NCBI GenBank assembly: GCA_936432065.2
Contig: OW386291.2
Span: 101,807,823 to 101,871,822 of the forward strand
From: Rutpela maculata
Lineage: Eukaryota > Arthropoda > Insecta > Coleoptera > Cerambycidae
Direction: 5' to 3'
Length of the DNA stretch: 64,000 nt
Part shown: positions 63,735-64,000 of the stretch, in pieces
Numbering within the stretch: position 1 is the first letter of the stretch
Layout: every line of letters begins with the position of its first letter
The notes under the pieces: model-generated
Database searches by the model: none
What the model was told of the DNA's origin: nothing
The model's input: the letters and a program-made list of their open reading frames with translations, nothing else
Translations under genes and position numbers: made by a program

Positions 63735-64000
63735 ATTGATTGGAAAACTACCCTTATAATATGCTGAAAACTCCCCCTGTACAAGCATAGAGTATACAAA
63801 TGCCAATAAATCGCGAGAAATGTTAATGTTTTTATAGTTTGGAATACAGTACATGAATCTTACGCGTATCTCAAAACCACCCATATAACAGGGAGGAAAC
63901 CACCCTTATACAAAAATAGGCTGCGTGAATAGCAACGGATTGTGGGAAATGGAGAAGTTTTCGATGTTTTAATTCCAGAATAGAATCTTGGGTGACCCTG
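63735..64000. repeat. Diverged tandem repeat, running off the window
   Basis: Two units of about 131 bp, near 63740 and 63873, align by eye: gaaaactacccttataa / caaaaccacccatataa, ccctgtacaagcatag / cccttatacaaaaatag, aatcgcgagaaatg / acggattgtgggaaatg, tttggaatacag / attccagaatag. The right end of the window cuts the array. Confidence 0.55.

Overview
The window looks like AT-rich, repeat-dense nuclear DNA from an animal, most likely an insect. There is no operon structure and no clear host gene. Everything recognisable is a transposable element, a decayed element or a derived repeat: non-LTR retrotransposon (LINE) reverse transcriptases, a DUF4817-type DDE transposase common in arthropods, hAT-type terminal repeats with 8-bp target duplications, and a tRNA-derived SINE. 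I cannot name the species. I saw no multi-exon host gene, so the window is probably intergenic or a large intron.

Layout, left half. 1-3.6 kb: a spaced palindrome cluster, a decayed multicopy gene-family member with an inverted copy of part of itself, and a LINE scrap. 5.0-9.8 kb: two antisense LINE remnants with a hairpin element between them. 10.5-12.9 kb: a 2.3-kb TIR element with clusters of self-complementary motifs at both ends and a nested palindrome. 15.2-19.8 kb: a 5S rRNA-like stretch, copies of a recurring repeat (the 'CTTCCAC family') and a hAT end. 21.3-26.9 kb: two adjacent long-inverted-repeat elements with unrelated arms, each holding a deleted member of the same protein family (a PIN/XPG-like N-terminal part in one, an HSYR motif and a Cys-rich tail in both). 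28.5-29.2 kb: another long palindrome.

Layout, right half. 31.4-34.9 kb: LINE fragments, including a LOA-like copy with RT, RNase H and a CCHC knuckle that is split by a 386-bp TIR element. 37.4-40.6 kb: palindromic MITEs and an antisense LINE split by a 1.1-kb hAT element. 42.7-45.2 kb: a sense LINE. 46.7-48.4 kb: a DDE transposon with about 300-bp TIRs and a broken transposase. 48.7-55.5 kb: tandem repeats, a hAT MITE with a perfect 8-bp duplication, a SINE, a 30-bp minisatellite and a TTAA-flanked palindrome. 55.5-64 kb: mostly unassigned sequence with a LINE scrap and further repeat copies.

The parts do not form a pathway. The notable theme is the number of long inverted repeats (at least ten), two of which enclose the same nuclease-like gene family. 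This suggests an under-described long-TIR transposon lineage, possibly related to Academ, whose members encode XPG-like and Cys-rich modules. That relation is inference from motif memory and needs a database search.
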